A stretch of 64,000 nt of DNA, from NCBI GenBank assembly GCA_013146195.2, contig CM028377.1:30298602-30362601 (forward strand). Reading direction: 5' to 3'. Each line of letters starts with the position of its first letter. The stretch's first letter is position 1. Under the pieces are notes generated by a model. That model was not told the origin of the DNA and did not search any database. It saw nothing but the letters and a program-made list of their open reading frames with translations. This document shows, one piece after another, positions 34,271 through 45,879 of this stretch. The position numbers were made by a program, and so were the translations under genes. The stretch comes from Codonopsis lanceolata. Taxonomy: Eukaryota; Streptophyta; Magnoliopsida; Asterales; Campanulaceae.

Positions 34271-35951
34271 CTATTTTTATATCATCAAAATCAGATTTTT
34301 GATTTTCCACATCTTCTTTATCATTTTCATCTATTTCTATTTTATCAGAACTATTTTCTGATTTGGAATCTTCCATTTTGTTCTTATCTTCACTTTCACT
34401 TTTACAAGCTTCTACTCTTTCCTTCTCTTTTCTAGCATCTATCTCTCGTATTTCTCTTTCTAATTCTTCTATGTCGAATTTTATATGGGAGAAGGTTCTA
34501 TCATAAAACCCTACATATGTATCGTTCTCATAATCATCATTTTCGTAATTTTCTTCAAAGGTTTGGACTGTCAGTTTTTTAATTTCATCAATTGAGAAAC
34601 ATGCATTCATGTCACTCGGCCTATTTAGCGTATCAAAAACTAAAATTTCTATAGTTTCACCCATAACTGACATTGAGAGTTTACCATTCTTAACATTAAT
34701 CATTGTGTTGGCAATGGCCATAAAAGGTCTACCTAACAGAATAGGGACTTCATTGTTAGTGCATATCTTCCTTTCCATCTCTAGAACCACAAAATCGAAT
34801 GGGATGATTAATTTATCTACTTGTACTAGGATGTCCTCTACTATACCTAAAGGATGTTTAACCGAACGGTCAGCTAACTGTAGAGACATAGTAGTGGGTT
34901 TCAGTTCACCCAACCCTAATTGTTTATAAACCGCGAAAGGCATCAAATTAATACTTGCTCCTAGATCTAGCATAGCCTTCATCTTTTTAAAACTACCCAA
35001 GGAAACTTGGATATTGAAACTACCAGGATCTTTTAATTTAGGAGGAAGTTCGGGTTGTAAAACTGCACTCACGTTTTCAGAAACAATAATTTTTTCATTC
35101 TTTTCAAATTTGAGTTTTTTAGAGTGAAGATCTTTGAAAAACTTAGCATAGGATGGAATGTTTTTAATAACATTAAGCAAAGGGAGATTGATGTTCACTT
35201 TGGATAACATATTATAAATTTCCGTAAATTGCTTATCCATTCTGTTTTTCATAAGTCTACCAGGAAATGGTATTGGAGGAACATATGGTGGTGGTGCCAC
35301 ATAAGGTTCCTCAAAAGGTTCTGCCTCTTGCTCTTTTTCTTTAGTCACTTCTTCTTGACTATCTTTGTTTGGCTCTTCTTTTTCTACTTCTTTATCTTTT
35401 TCTTAATTATTTTCACTTTTATCCTTTTCATCTTCTTTGCCAGAATTATCTATTTTATCAGGCACATCAATAGATTGAGTAGGATTACTTACCTCGCCAC
35501 CAATTACTCTACCACTTCGCAGAGTAGTGATAGATTTTGCTTGTTCTGTCTGACTAGGGAACTTCCCTTCTTCTCTTTCTTTTTCTTTAAGTTTTGCGAG
35601 TTGATTTCTTAAATTTTCCACTTCTTCTAGAAAATATTTGTTAACCGCAGCTTGACCATTGTTCGATCTATCTGTCTTTGGAACTTCTTCAATTTGCAAT
35701 TGTCCTTGCTTAGGAAATTGTTGAGGCTGTAGTGGCTTATTTCCTCCCCATGAAAAATTAGGATGATTCCTCCAACCAGGATTATATGTGTTTGAGTAGG
35801 GATCATTCCTTTGTCTTTGAGGGTACATGTTCATTGCATTAACCTGTTCAGGATATACAGCACTAGAGGGATACAAATTAGTAGCATGAGAATTTAATCC
35901 ACAAATAGCACATGCTTCTTGAATTTGCCAATGTTCAAATTGAGCTTGCAT
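34239..35951 (-). pseudogene. gag C-terminus and protease region of Athila E
   Basis: Starts with a broken zinc knuckle CAICGLNSHATNLY, where the last Cys is Tyr. It then has NTYNPGWRNHPNFSWG, the Athila hallmark, and a coiled-coil-prone EEVENLRNQLAKLKEKE. After a TAA at 35403-35405 the same frame continues with the protease: AMLDLGASINLMP (DLG instead of the usual D-S/T-G) and VPILLGRPFMA. The C-terminal part is very acidic and Lys-rich (DKIEIDENDKEDVENQKSD). The protease would cut the polyprotein; the altered active site suggests loss. Confidence 0.88.
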
Positions 35952-36874
35952 GTCTTGTTTTTCTTGAACTTGAAATAAACTTCTACTTCTACCTCTTGTA
36001 CTTTTCTATTGAGAATTTGCACTTAACATCTCGAGCAAGTCTTCTAATGCAGCTGGTGTCATTCTATTAATAGAACCACCGGCCGCACTATCAACCATAG
36101 TTTGTAATGCAGGCGAAAGGGCATGATAAAATTGAGTTACTAACACATCTTGAGACAGATTATGATGAGGACACATGATAAGTAAATTTTTAAATTTATC
36201 TCATGCTTCATGGAATGTTTCTCCTGGTTCATTTTGAAAAGACATAATTTGTTTCCAGTACTCTGAAAGTGATGCATGTTGATAAAATTTACCCATAAAC
36301 AAATCATACAATTGGGTCCAAGTATAAACACTTCTAGGTGTTAGATTCATAACCATCTTTTTGCCAAATCTTTTAATGCGCATGAAAAATATTTCATTTT
36401 TATTTGGTCTTCGGTCAAACCGCCTAACGGAAAATTTTCAATCATGTATTCATATTCTTTAACAAAACTTACTGGGTCTTCATATGGCAGTCCATGAAAT
36501 GAAGGCATCATATTATAATAATGGCCTTTAAGTTCGAAATTTCTTACCGCTTCTGGTAAGACTAGACATGATGGTGTTGCATTCAACATAGGACGACTAT
36601 AATCACTTATAGTTCTTTGATTGATTATTACTTCCATATTTCTATCAGCAGGTTCTTCCATTCTTTGATTCACATTTATCGGAGGAACCGGATTTTCAGG
36701 ATTTTGATTATTGTTATCCATTGAAGGATCAACCAGAGGATCCTCTTGATTCAACTGTTCTTGATTAACAGCCTGGTTTTCCAAATTATCAGGGTCTTCC
36801 TGATTCTTTCCAAGATTATTTATATTTTGATTTAATTCTACCAGCTTAGGATTTAGAGATCTATGACCGTGCAT
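35952..36874 (-). pseudogene. gag N-terminal part of Athila E
   Basis: The likely start is the ATG at 36874 (MHGHRSLNPKLVELNQ). An Asn/Gln/Pro-rich N-terminus leads to the retrotransposon-gag domain: FELKGHYYNMMPSFHGLPYED, then PVSFVKEYEYMIENFPLGG and YTWTQLYDLFMGKFYQHA. A frame change near 36360 and stops at about 36201 and 36009 break it. Gag forms the particle that packages RNA. Confidence 0.88.
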
Positions 36875-36997
36875 AAAAACAAACAAATAAAACAAATAAA
36901 AACTAACAACTAAGAATAACATAAAATATTTGTGTATTTTTATTAAAACTGAATTTAAAACTACACTACCAACAAAGTAATTACACAAACTAGCTTG

Positions 36998-37015
36998 TTC
37001 CCAGCAACGACGCCA
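36998..37015 (-). promoter_or_regulatory. primer-binding site of Athila E
   Basis: On minus, TGGCGTCGTTGCTGGGAA begins a few bases after the 5' LTR. It resembles the tRNA-Asp-type primer-binding site usual in Athila elements, with a few substitutions. Confidence 0.85.
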
Positions 37016-37021
37016 AAAACT

Positions 37022-38143
37022 TGATCATGTCTTATTTTAATTATTTCCTTGCAAGTGGACAATACTATCGTAGGATAGCTTGGGAAGCAATGGTCGAACC
37101 ACAGAGACAAGAAGATTATGAATAGCAAAAATATAATAGCAATTTTAAACTAAGGAGGGTTTGTTTATTTATTTTATCTAGACTAATTATTCTACTAATT
37201 ATTCTACTAAAATCCTGTCGAATTACCGTTCAGTCTTCATCTCAAAATAATTCATTCATTCTATATCCTAGGCACAAGAACATATGGATCCTAACTGTCA
37301 CTTAGGTCATATATAGAACCTGACCCTAACTTATCACTCTCGTGCATCGATAGGTTCAATTTATCATGATGGTGAGCCAGTGTACGACATATGCATATGG
37401 CCATGCAGGTATCCGCACCTCTAGGCCTTTATTACTTGCAATTACATTCATTTGTTCAAAGCGAGATAATAAAGGGGTTGATAAACACCATGATCAACAA
37501 GAATTGAACGAATAAAAATATATATTCAGCCATAGATTCGATACAAGTTACCTCCCAACTCCTAGATTAATGGACGTTAAGTTCATCCTTGAAGATGAAC
37601 TACACAACGGGATGAAGGAATACATGGATTGATCTTCAAAACTGTAATTACAACAACTAATCTGCGTAATACAATCTAATTCCTAAGCTAAAACTGTTTT
37701 CTAACACTTCTTGGATGTCCTTTGGCTTTGGCTACCGTCCTTTATTTATATCAAGGAGTTGTAGGGGAATAGGAGGTTCAATCCAAATCGAAAACCCCGT
37801 AAATTCGGTTATGGGGACCTTGCGGCCGTATTGGGTCTTCACCTTGCGTCTGCAAGGGTCTTGATCTGGCAGGCCTTGTTTCTGCCTTCCTTGCGAAGGC
37901 AAGATCTTTTGACCTTGCGGCCGCAAGGTGGCCATAATCTTTCTTTTGCCTTTTTCTCCAATGTTGCACTTTGCACCCCTCCTCGAAATCTTCACTAAAA
38001 GCTTCATAAATCTCATAAATTCACCTAAAACCCTGAAACTCATAAAATAGCTCAAAACACATATCAGTAGCCAAAAGCCTCATGGAATTGCTCGTTTTAA
38101 GTCATAAAAGTACCCGATAAAGATGTATAAAATACGTCTATCA
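37022..38143 (-). repeat. 5' LTR of Athila element E
   Basis: 1122 bp, TGATCATG...GTCTATCA as read on plus. It keeps a ~380-bp block (37275-37680) that the 3' LTR lost, and lacks a ~140-bp block that the 3' LTR kept. The solo LTR at 54760-56060 (1301 bp) has both, so the two LTRs of E suffered separate deletions after insertion. Confidence 0.93.
37743..37928 (-). promoter_or_regulatory. LTR promoter of Athila E: TATA box with upstream GC palindromes
   Basis: On minus, TATAAATA (37750-37743) lies below a cluster of CCTTGCG/CGCAAGG half-sites, including the perfect palindrome CCTTGCGGCCGCAAGG at 37913-37928 and degenerate copies near 37819 and 37852. This is the expected place for an RNA polymerase II promoter in a plant LTR. 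The palindromes are candidate activator sites. Confidence 0.6.
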
Positions 38144-38148
38144 GTCAT

Positions 38149-38470
38149 CATTAAGGTGACCACCCCTAGGGCACATCGACTAGTGTTGTCGTATGCCCTT
38201 ACTGTCTATGATGAAGGAACCAGCTCTGATATTTTTGTTCCCAATTTGGCTAGGGTGCTTGTGGGACACACATTTAAAGAAGAGCCATTATCTATTAGGA
38301 CCTTGGAGACCCTTTTTTCCATGACCCCCAAAGTGATATGGAGAGCATCAATGTGGTTGGTTCCTTCTCTTGGCAGATCCAGATCAGTAAACATAATCAT
38401 ATTCCTAAAATGTATGTTTTTGATCATTTGAGCAAGCTCATCTGGGGAGGTTTCAATAGGGATGACTGTT
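38149..38470 (-). pseudogene. aspartic protease active-site region of F
   Basis: On minus: FTDLDLPREGTNHIDALHIT, then VSKVLIDNGSSLNVCPTSTL. The active-site triad is D-N-G in place of D-T/S-G, and DNGSSLN is normal for the Tat lineage. It continues across E into TIGPLTMPVEF at 21560. A frame change near 38470 separates it from gag. Confidence 0.85.
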
Positions 38471-38474
38471 TGAC

Positions 38475-40637
38475 TTAAAGATTTAGCCAGTGTATCACGG
38501 TGGGTTTTGGAAGCACATAGGAAGCCCAGATGGATATATTGGCTTGAGTTTTCTTCATCTGAGCTAGTAGAGTATCTTCCACAGTCTTAGCCCCAGTATC
38601 TGTTTCTTGATCTTTACCAGAGTTGTCACCTCTTTCCTGGTTTGGTTGGTAGGCTCGACCGGATCTAGTAAGGTGGTTGACGTCCCCACCGACCCAAGTG
38701 GCCTTTTCAGTGTTACAGGTATTATGGCTACCCAGGATAGTGTCCCAAGAGAGCATATTGCAACTAGGCTCTTTTATAGTTGGAAAGAAAGGGATAATGA
38801 TATATGGCAATGAGTGTTTATTTCTTTCGAACTTGGGTACACAATCTTTTTCATCAATCTCAATCATATTGATTTGAGGTAGAGGGTTATTGACTATATT
38901 TGGTCTAGGAGGAGGTTTCTCAATAACCTTATCATCTATTAGGCCCTGGATAGTGTTTTTTAGCACATAGCACTTGTCGGTGAGGTGACCACTATAGCGA
39001 TGGTATTCACAGTACTGGGCATGATTCCATGTGCTGGGTAGGGGATTCGACGGCCTATAGTTTTCCAAAGGCTTTAGCATTCCCTGTGCCATTAACCCTT
39101 GCAGTATCATAGACTAGGGAGCTTGCAGTTCATCATAGTACCGGTTTCCTATGTTCTGACCCCTGAAATTCCTGTTTGGACCACTGTTTCCTCCCACTGC
39201 ATTGACAGACCTATCTGCTCCATAAGACCATGGAACAGCGTTATAGTTCTGGGTAGGAAAATTGGCGGATGCATTCCCTACCATATTGATGGTTGATCGT
39301 GATGCAGCTGCCTTTCCTTTTGAGTAGCGGAAAGAGTTGGAGGGCGTATTGACTTTTAAATACCCAGTCTGTATATCTTCGTCAATACAGACTCCTATCT
39401 CCACTACCTCTTTGAAATTGCTGTAGGGGAGATACTGCATGTGCTCCAGGTAAATGGGCTTGAGGTTTTTGATGAACATTCTGCATGAGTCAGTCAGGTC
39501 AGGCCTGTCGAGCGTCTGAGCTAATTTTCTTTTCCACCTTGCTGCAAATTCAACATAGATTTCTTTTTCCCTTTGGGTGCACGATTCAAGATCTCTTTTA
39601 TTTTCGGGGGTGGTATTATCTTTGTACCTTTCTAGGAACCCTTCAGCTATTTGGTCCCAAGTACCCATGGTGCTATTGTCTACCAACATTAGCCATTGCT
39701 TGGCAGCCCCTATTAAGGTAAGATGGAAATTGGAAGCCATAGCTTCAAAGCTAGCCCCTCTTGACTGCATGCCAGTGGAATAGGATTTTAAGTGAGATAT
39801 AGGGCATCCAGTCCCATCGAATTTTTCTACGTCGGGCATTTTAAATTTTGAAGGTAGTATTGCTAAAGGTTGCAACGCCAATGCTCGTGTAGAAAATTCT
39901 CCTTTGCTTAGAACTTTGAGCATCATATTTTTCAAATTTTCCATGTCATCCTCCATTTTGGTGGGAGGGGGAGTTGGGTTTTGGTATATGCTGGTAGGAT
40001 TAGGAAAGGCTAGGTTAATTTATGTCTGCGGTATTTGGTAAGGATTTTGGGTTGGATAAGGATTTTAGGTTGGATAAGGATTTTGGTTTGGGTAAGGATT
40101 TTGGGTTGGATAAGGATTTTGGGTAGGTAGGTTAATGGTGGTTTCGGTTTGGCGACCAGGATCATTAAAAGGTAAATAGGTTGTTACTTGGTCTGGCTGA
40201 TTATAGCTTTTTGGGTCCATATGTGGGCTATTTTGGAGTGGATTGGTGATGGGGAAAGGAAGGTTATTTGGATTTTGGCTTGGGGAAGGATATGGAGGGT
40301 AGGGCGAAAAAGGATTAATATTTGGGTAATAAAGATTAGGCGGGGGATTTGGATTTTGGGTACTGGTGGTATTTGGTGGGTTGGTGTTTGGCTGAGGGTT
40401 TGGGCTTGGAGGAACATGGGAAGTTGACGCTTCTTGAGGGACTGCAGGGAAAGAGGTTCCCTCACCACTGGGTTTTAAACTTTGTACCATATTAGCCATC
40501 TGACTCATTATGCGATCAACCTGTGTACCCAAATTTTGATCTAGCCATTGTTGCATAGCCGGAGTCGGAGCGTACCCTGGAGCCCCTGTATCAGTACTCA
40601 TTGTAGACTGTTCATTTTCGGCGGCCATTCTGTCCAA
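38475..40637 (-). pseudogene. gag of Tat element F
   Basis: Starts MDRMAAENEQSTMSTDTG at 40637. A Pro/Asn-rich N-terminal region includes five NPYPTQ-type repeats (18-bp DNA repeat). The gag core follows: LPSKFKMPDVEKFDGTGCPI, then HLTLIGAAKQWL, WDQIAEGFLERYKDN and EFAARWKRKLAQTLDRPD. The zinc-binding motif is CEYHRYSGHLTDKC, the CX2HX4HX4C form typical of this lineage. Stops at about 40063, 40023 and 39114-39116 are in the same frame, so the frame is otherwise conserved. Gag packages the element's RNA. Confidence 0.9.
40037..40130. repeat. 18-bp minisatellite inside gag of F
   Basis: Five copies of an AAGGATTTTGGGTTGGAT-like unit, starting at 40040, 40058, 40076, 40094 and 40112. On minus they encode repeated Asn-Pro-Tyr-Pro-Thr-Gln. 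The exact 18-bp period keeps the reading frame. Confidence 0.9.
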
Positions 40638-41884
40638 ATTTGTACCCTCTGTACAGATTCTGCCCTTTTCTGATCTGACCTTGATACTTTCTGATCTGAT
40701 TTATGTGCATGTATCCCGTATCAACCGACCAGTACTATCTCTGCCTTTCCAAACTCGGGCCAGATTTCTGAGGAAAATGGTTTGGAGGTATCAAAAAGGG
40801 TTGGCTAAAGGTTTTCTGGGCTTGGAATACAGCATGCCTTTATTAGTATTTTTATTATTATTATTTATTTTCCCTACAATTGATCGGACAAGCACCCGCT
40901 TTGTTTTGACGATCTCAGAACTATTACTAGAATAGTAGATTCTTTCTCGAGAGTATAGAACCCTCGTATTCCACCTGCCTTTCGACTCCCCAAGATCGGA
41001 CTGATCTCAAGTGAAGGGCCTATACTCTTTCCGGGATCCACCATTCAAAATGGTCTAGGTCGAATATCAGAAAATCATTGGTCAGCCCCTGTGCATATTT
41101 TATTCATATCTTTTTTTTCTTTGTTGCCTTTTTTTTTTTTTGCACAGGGATTGGTCAATAACTCAGAGATATAAAAACTGATCGGTCCATGAAGTGTCCT
41201 GAGAATCTATATGTAATTTAACGTTGGCTGATGCAAGGGGTAAGCTTGCCATGGTGTAGGGTAGCAGTTCAGAATATTTCTACATGCGTGCATGTGTGTG
41301 CGGTATCTAAAAAGCAGTAAAATGTTTTTTTTCAGATATAATTATATAAAGCAAGAAATAAAACTGATATGACATGTCTTGCTGTTCTTTGTAGATTTTC
41401 TTGACTTTTTTAGTTTGAGCCCAAGCAAGCAATCATTCAGATCAAAAAAATAGAAAAAAAAGTGGGTAATCTATCTATTCCTATTAATTACATATTTGTC
41501 CTAGTCCCCAAAATAAAATGACAGAATGAAAGAAAATGTACATATTTTTGTGCGATGAAAATGAAACGCACAGAATAAATATATAAAACATAATAAAGCA
41601 ATAATAAAATAAAGCCCTAGCCCTTTTGTTATGCTGCCCGGAAATCTATTTTATTCTTTTTTTATATTTAAATATACATGTAATGATAACTGGAACGAAA
41701 CTGCTGCAGAAGAGGATCATATCCACAAATATATACACATATATATAAGAACGCAATATTTAAAATGCTAAAGAAATATAATAAGCATATTTTAGCCAGA
41801 AACTAAAGATAACTGATTTTTTTCTTTTTTTGTGAAAACTAAGTCTAGCCCTCCATTTTTATTTTCTTTAAAATAAAAACGACG
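40638..41884 (-). other. 5' leader of element F
   Basis: About 1.25 kb between the primer-binding site and the gag start on minus. It is AT-rich with T-runs and lacks a significant minus-strand ORF. Long leaders are normal in Tat-lineage elements. No extra 5' ORF is visible. Confidence 0.65.
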
Positions 41885-41902
41885 TCCCCAGCAGAGTCGC
41901 CA
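41885..41902 (-). promoter_or_regulatory. primer-binding site of element F
   Basis: On minus, TGGCGACTCTGCTGGGGA follows the LTR end (TACCCACA) by one base. This is the common primer-binding form of Tat/Ogre-type elements. It marks where reverse transcription would begin. Confidence 0.85.
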
Positions 41903-41903
41903 C

Positions 41904-42208
41904 TGTGGGTATCCCGGAAGGTATCCCCCGGATCGCGTGCTCCTTATTTTAGCGGAACACGCGGCTCGGGGAAAACATCAATCTTTCCATTCCATCCTCC
42001 CTTATTTAGGGGAAGACGAAATTAAAAGTGCAGAAAGAGTGTTGTCAAGAAGCACGTTGAATATGCCTCGGCCACCGAGTGTACTTTATTCCATTATGAG
42101 AGCTTTGGATTTTCCCGTAACTCATCCTCCCTTGTTTAGGGGAAAACAAGATACAGAAAACGCATCACCCTTTTCATTCCCATCGTCCCTTATTTAAGGG
42201 AAAACGGA
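41904..42208 (-). repeat. LTR of F, first part (up to copia H)
   Basis: As read on plus it starts TGTGGGTATCCC and holds the first of several imperfect repeats with CCCTTATTTAGGGGAA hairpins. It continues at 50252 after the 8-kb copia H. Joining the two sides over ACGGA restores the repeat GGGGAAAACGGAAAAGTGC that is also present intact near 50615. Confidence 0.9.
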
Positions 42209-43487
42209 TGTTGATTCTTATAATAGATTTATATCTGCTCAGTACATTACATTAGTTTTATAGTTCAGTGGCTAAACGGGTTGCGTATCGTTTAGCGTGG
42301 CAACTGTGTATAGAACTTTGCCTAGTATAGTTTTTATAGGACTTCACAGGTTTAGCGGAAGACCTCTTCAAGCTTCACCGGAAGACCTGCTTAAAGCCCA
42401 CAAACGGTAGACCTCGTGTCCACCTAATCTTCTATGACATGTCCTATCCAGTAAAGACTCATTGGGGTAATTCAAACCTATCCTTATCATTGTTTGAATT
42501 AACCTAAGACATTTCCTGACATATCAAGCCGCCGAAAGCAACTTTCCGAAAAGCAGGAAGACTTTTCGTCCTGAACAGTGAAAGCAGGAAAAACAGACTG
42601 TCTCCTACTTTCTACAACAGCTCTCAGATCTGACACCTAATTCGCCCATCTTTTTTTGAAGATCTCAGAAATCATTCCTTGCTCTAGATATGTGTGAAGA
42701 CGAAAATCCTTGACTGACAGCCCCATGCATTTAATGCACTGTTGAAAAGGGCTGTTGAAGTATTCGTCTTCTCCAACGGATCTTTTGAAGTGCACCTGCT
42801 ATAAATGATGCCATTGAAGACTGGAGAAATGGGCAACTGTACATAATCAATCGAACACTTAAAGGATTGCTCTGAAACTTCATAACTCCTAGTCTTACAG
42901 CTCAGTACAATCAAGATATCCTCAATAGATCTAGAAGTCCTCGTCAACAACAAGAAGCTGCTCATCAACACTTATTGCTTTATCTTCTTGTTGTTTACTT
43001 TCATTTACTATACTTCTGCACGAATTAAATATCCTGTTTTTACAGATATTTAATTCCCTAGACCCCAAACACAAGTCAATATTTTGTACACGATCCATTA
43101 GGGATATTCCTTGTAATTGATCTAGTGGAAAACATAGTGCACAATTTAAATCCAAGGTTGACTGCCTTGGTGGTGGACGTAGCACTCATTATAGTGTGAA
43201 CCATCCCAAAATACTTGTGTTATTTCTTACTGTTTGTCTGATATTTGAACTGCTTAATTATTCTGATTATCTTTATCCATTTACAGCAGAACTTAAGTAA
43301 CTTGTAAAAGGTCTACCGGTAGTCCTTATCGGCAGACCTGGAACAACTACCTTAAAGGTCTTCCGCTACTTGAATCTTTTCGATAGATTGCAAGTATCCT
43401 TCAAAGTATTTACCAAAAATTTTTAAGTGTTTAATAAGCTATTCAACCCCCCCTTCTAGCTTATTATTGTGGCCATCGGGACCCACA
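42209..43487 (+). repeat. 5' LTR of copia H
   Basis: 1279 bp, TGTTGATTC...GGGACCCACA. A TATA box (GCTATAAATGATG) lies at 42800-42806. A CTACCGGTAG palindrome is at 43313-43322. Near the 3' end a C run precedes TTCTAGCTTATTATTGTGG. Small differences to the 3' LTR cluster around 42265, 42355 and 42580. Confidence 0.95.
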
Positions 43488-43489
43488 AT

Positions 43490-43502
43490 TGGTATCAGAG
43501 CC
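43490..43502 (+). promoter_or_regulatory. primer-binding site of copia H (tRNA-iMet type)
   Basis: TGGTATCAGAGCC three bases after the LTR end. This is the standard plant copia site complementary to initiator methionine tRNA. Confidence 0.95.
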
Positions 43503-43556
43503 TTACTCTTTAAAAACAAGTTTTTCCAAGATTAAACTCTTGAGAGATACGATATA

Positions 43557-45771
43557 ATGGCACAAACACACTACATGCTGCCTACATCTAATGCTAACCA
43601 CGTCCCAATATTGGACGAAGGACATTTTGATGTATGGAAGGATAAAGTAATGAGATTTATGAACTCTATTGACAACAGATTATGGAAATGTGTAACTACA
43701 GGTCAACATGTACCGATGAAGCCAAATCTTCTAGCCTCCATCGCTGGGAATCCTGCAGAAGTACCTAAAGAAGAATCTGAATGGACAGAGGATGATAGAA
43801 AGCTGGTTGAGCTTGACAGTAAAGCAATCAACATAATCACCAGCTCTCTAGACACAAGCACATACCAGCAAGTGATTCGATGTACAACTACAAAAGAGAT
43901 GTGGGAAGCTCTTGTAGAATACTTGGAAGGAGACCAAGACACAAGAGATAACAGAAAATATACATACATCCAGCAGTTTGATTCGTTCAAAAAGGATCCT
44001 AAAGAAACCTTGAGACAAGCATACGATCGCTTCAGTGAGGTAATTAATAGTTGCTTTTCTCTAGGTAAAAAGTATGACAAAAAGGAAATGAACATCAGGT
44101 TTCTAGGCTCTCTAGGTAGCTTATGGCATGTAAAGACCACGGCTATGAAAGAATCCAAGAACTTAAACGAGATGACTCTTCGTAGTCTCTACGCAAGTTT
44201 AAAGGTTTATGAACTTGAAGTTAATCAAGCTCTAGAGCAAGACAAACAGTTCAGAACTGTATCCTTGCCAGCCATGGTCCAAGAAGAAATCACTGTTGAA
44301 ACCAAACCTTCCACTTCTTCCTGTGAAAATGATTTTTTATCTGATGAACAATTCGCCATGTTTGTAAAACGTTTTCAAAAATTCGCAAAATATGGAAGGA
44401 AGAACACTCACCAACAATCTTTTAGAAAGAATGGTGAAACTTGTGTGTTACAACTGTAGAAAACCTGGTCATTTTGCCTCAAAATGTCCTAAGCCAAAAT
44501 TTGAAGCATACCGAAAACCCTCTTTTAGAAAATTTCAAAAACAAAAGGGTATGTTGGCTGAAGACATAGAAGACAAACAGGTTGCTACATGGTTTGAGAC
44601 TGATTCAGAAGAGGAGGAAGAGGATTGTGAGCAAGCTAACATATGCTTAATAGCTCATGATTCAGGTCCTACCTATGACTCTGAAAATGAAGTCAAAGTT
44701 TCACCTAGTCCTATAGACAAAAATGAAACCAACAGTGACAGCTTCACTAAGGAAGAACTTCTCAAGGATAATCAAGATATGCTTGAAGAATTTAATTCCT
44801 TTAGAGTAGCCTATGTTAAACTGGCCAAGAACTGTGAGAAACTTACAGTTGAGAAATCTCTGATGGCAGCTGAGATTCAAACTCTCAATAGCTGTCAACA
44901 AGAGAGTATCAAACTGAAGGAAGAAAACAAATTCCTTTGTGACAAAATTGATTGTCTATCTGAGCACATCAAAGGACTTGACCTAGAGAAAATTGCCTTG
45001 CAAAAGACAATCGACTCCTGGAACAGCTCCAAGGATGCATTCGAAGAAATCCTTTCAAGCCAAAAATCTAGTAATGATAAAACTGGCATAGGATATTCAG
45101 ATGTGCCTCTTCCGACAATCTCTTCAGTCATAGAGAAAGGTGAATCCTCCGAGACTGCTAATGATATATCTTTCTCTAAACAGACATTTGGAAATATAGG
45201 GAAACAAGGCCTTGGTTATTCAAGTGTCCCTTACGTTTACCCCAAAATTCAGAAAGGAAAAGCCAAAATGACTGACTCAAATGAGAAACCTGAAAAGGTA
45301 ACGGTAGAGAAAGTAAAGTCTGCCGGCAACCACTATGCTAAGGCAAAGTCTGCTGACGGTAGACCTACTAAACCTCTACCGGTAACTATCAAGTTTGTCT
45401 ATGAAACATGCAAGGCTCCTTTACCTGTTGAAGGTAAACTTAAAGGTATTCTACCGAATCCTTCTGAAAAGGTAATCAACAGAAAAGCTAAAGCTAAGTC
45501 TGTTGGTAACCTACCTAGGAAGATTCGAAAGAAACCAATTAAGTCTACCATCAACAAGCAAGCTGAACCAAAAATGGATGTCAAGAAAAGGAATAATCAT
45601 AAGTACTCTTCAGTTGAAGACACTAACAGTTCTCTGTGGACTTTCCATTTATGTCACTCTTGCAATTGCCTAGGCCATCTGGCCCCAGAATGCTTGCTAA
45701 GGTTCACTCCAAGATCTGAGAGACCTAGTTCTCTCAAGGTCAAGCAGGTATGGGTTCCAAAAGGTTGTTAA
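43557..45771 (+). pseudogene. Gag of copia H with two zinc knuckles (one frameshift)
   Basis: Starts MAQTHYMLPTSNANHVPILD at 43557. Residues 1-240 are the copia Gag (UBN2-like): HFDVWKDKVMRFM, then TTKEMWEALVEYLEGD, YIQQFDSFKKDPKETLRQAY and LRSLYASLKVYELEVNQALE. A frameshift between about 44390 and 44450 moves into the second frame, which continues with the zinc knuckle CYNCRKPGHFASKC, a long coiled-coil-prone middle and Lys-rich repeats (KAKSVGNLPRKIRKK). A second knuckle CHSCNCLGHLAPEC lies near 45655, and KQVWVPKGC precedes the stop at 45771. Gag assembles the particle; the second knuckle before the protease is common in SIRE-type elements. Confidence 0.88.
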
Positions 45772-45879
45772 TCCTTAGGACCCGAAAGAAAATAAAGGGT
45801 ACCTTTTTTGCTTTAATTTCTTTTCAGGAATGCTTCATGGCTATAGAATCATAAAACAAGGACATCTGGTACCTGGACA
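45772..45879 (+). other. truncated protease start and deletion junction in H
   Basis: In one frame this reads DIWYLDSGCSR (about 45861-45893), the first residues of the copia protease including its active-site DSG. The next residues do not match the HMTG that should follow; sequence changes at once into the env-like ORF. So everything from just after the protease active site to the end of RNase H is missing. A good 3' splice-site pattern (pyrimidine run then CAG, ending 45827) lies just before and could serve an env-like mRNA. Confidence 0.7.

Larger units (their letters stand above)
21572..38143 (-). mobile_element. Athila-lineage Ty3/gypsy retrotransposon 'E'
   Basis: 16572 bp with a perfect 5-bp target duplication GTCAT (21567-21571 and 38144-38148). 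On the minus strand: 5' LTR (38143-37022), primer-binding site, gag, protease, RT, RNase H, integrase, a long spacer with a putative internal promoter, an env-like ORF, a tandem-repeat 3' region, a polypurine tract (about 22465-22447) and the 3' LTR (22446-21572). Athila identity rests on the PBS TGGCGTCGTTGCTGGG, the NTYNPGWRNHPNFSWG motif in gag and an env-like ORF after integrase. L1-D (24690-27356) and solo LTR J (28213-29351) inserted later. Confidence 0.95.

Noticed and set aside
42684..43185. Two minus-strand frames (95 and 84 codons) in the 5' LTR of H, repeated at 49449-49950
   Set aside because: They are preserved only because the two LTRs are copies of each other; no family resemblance and no codon signal.
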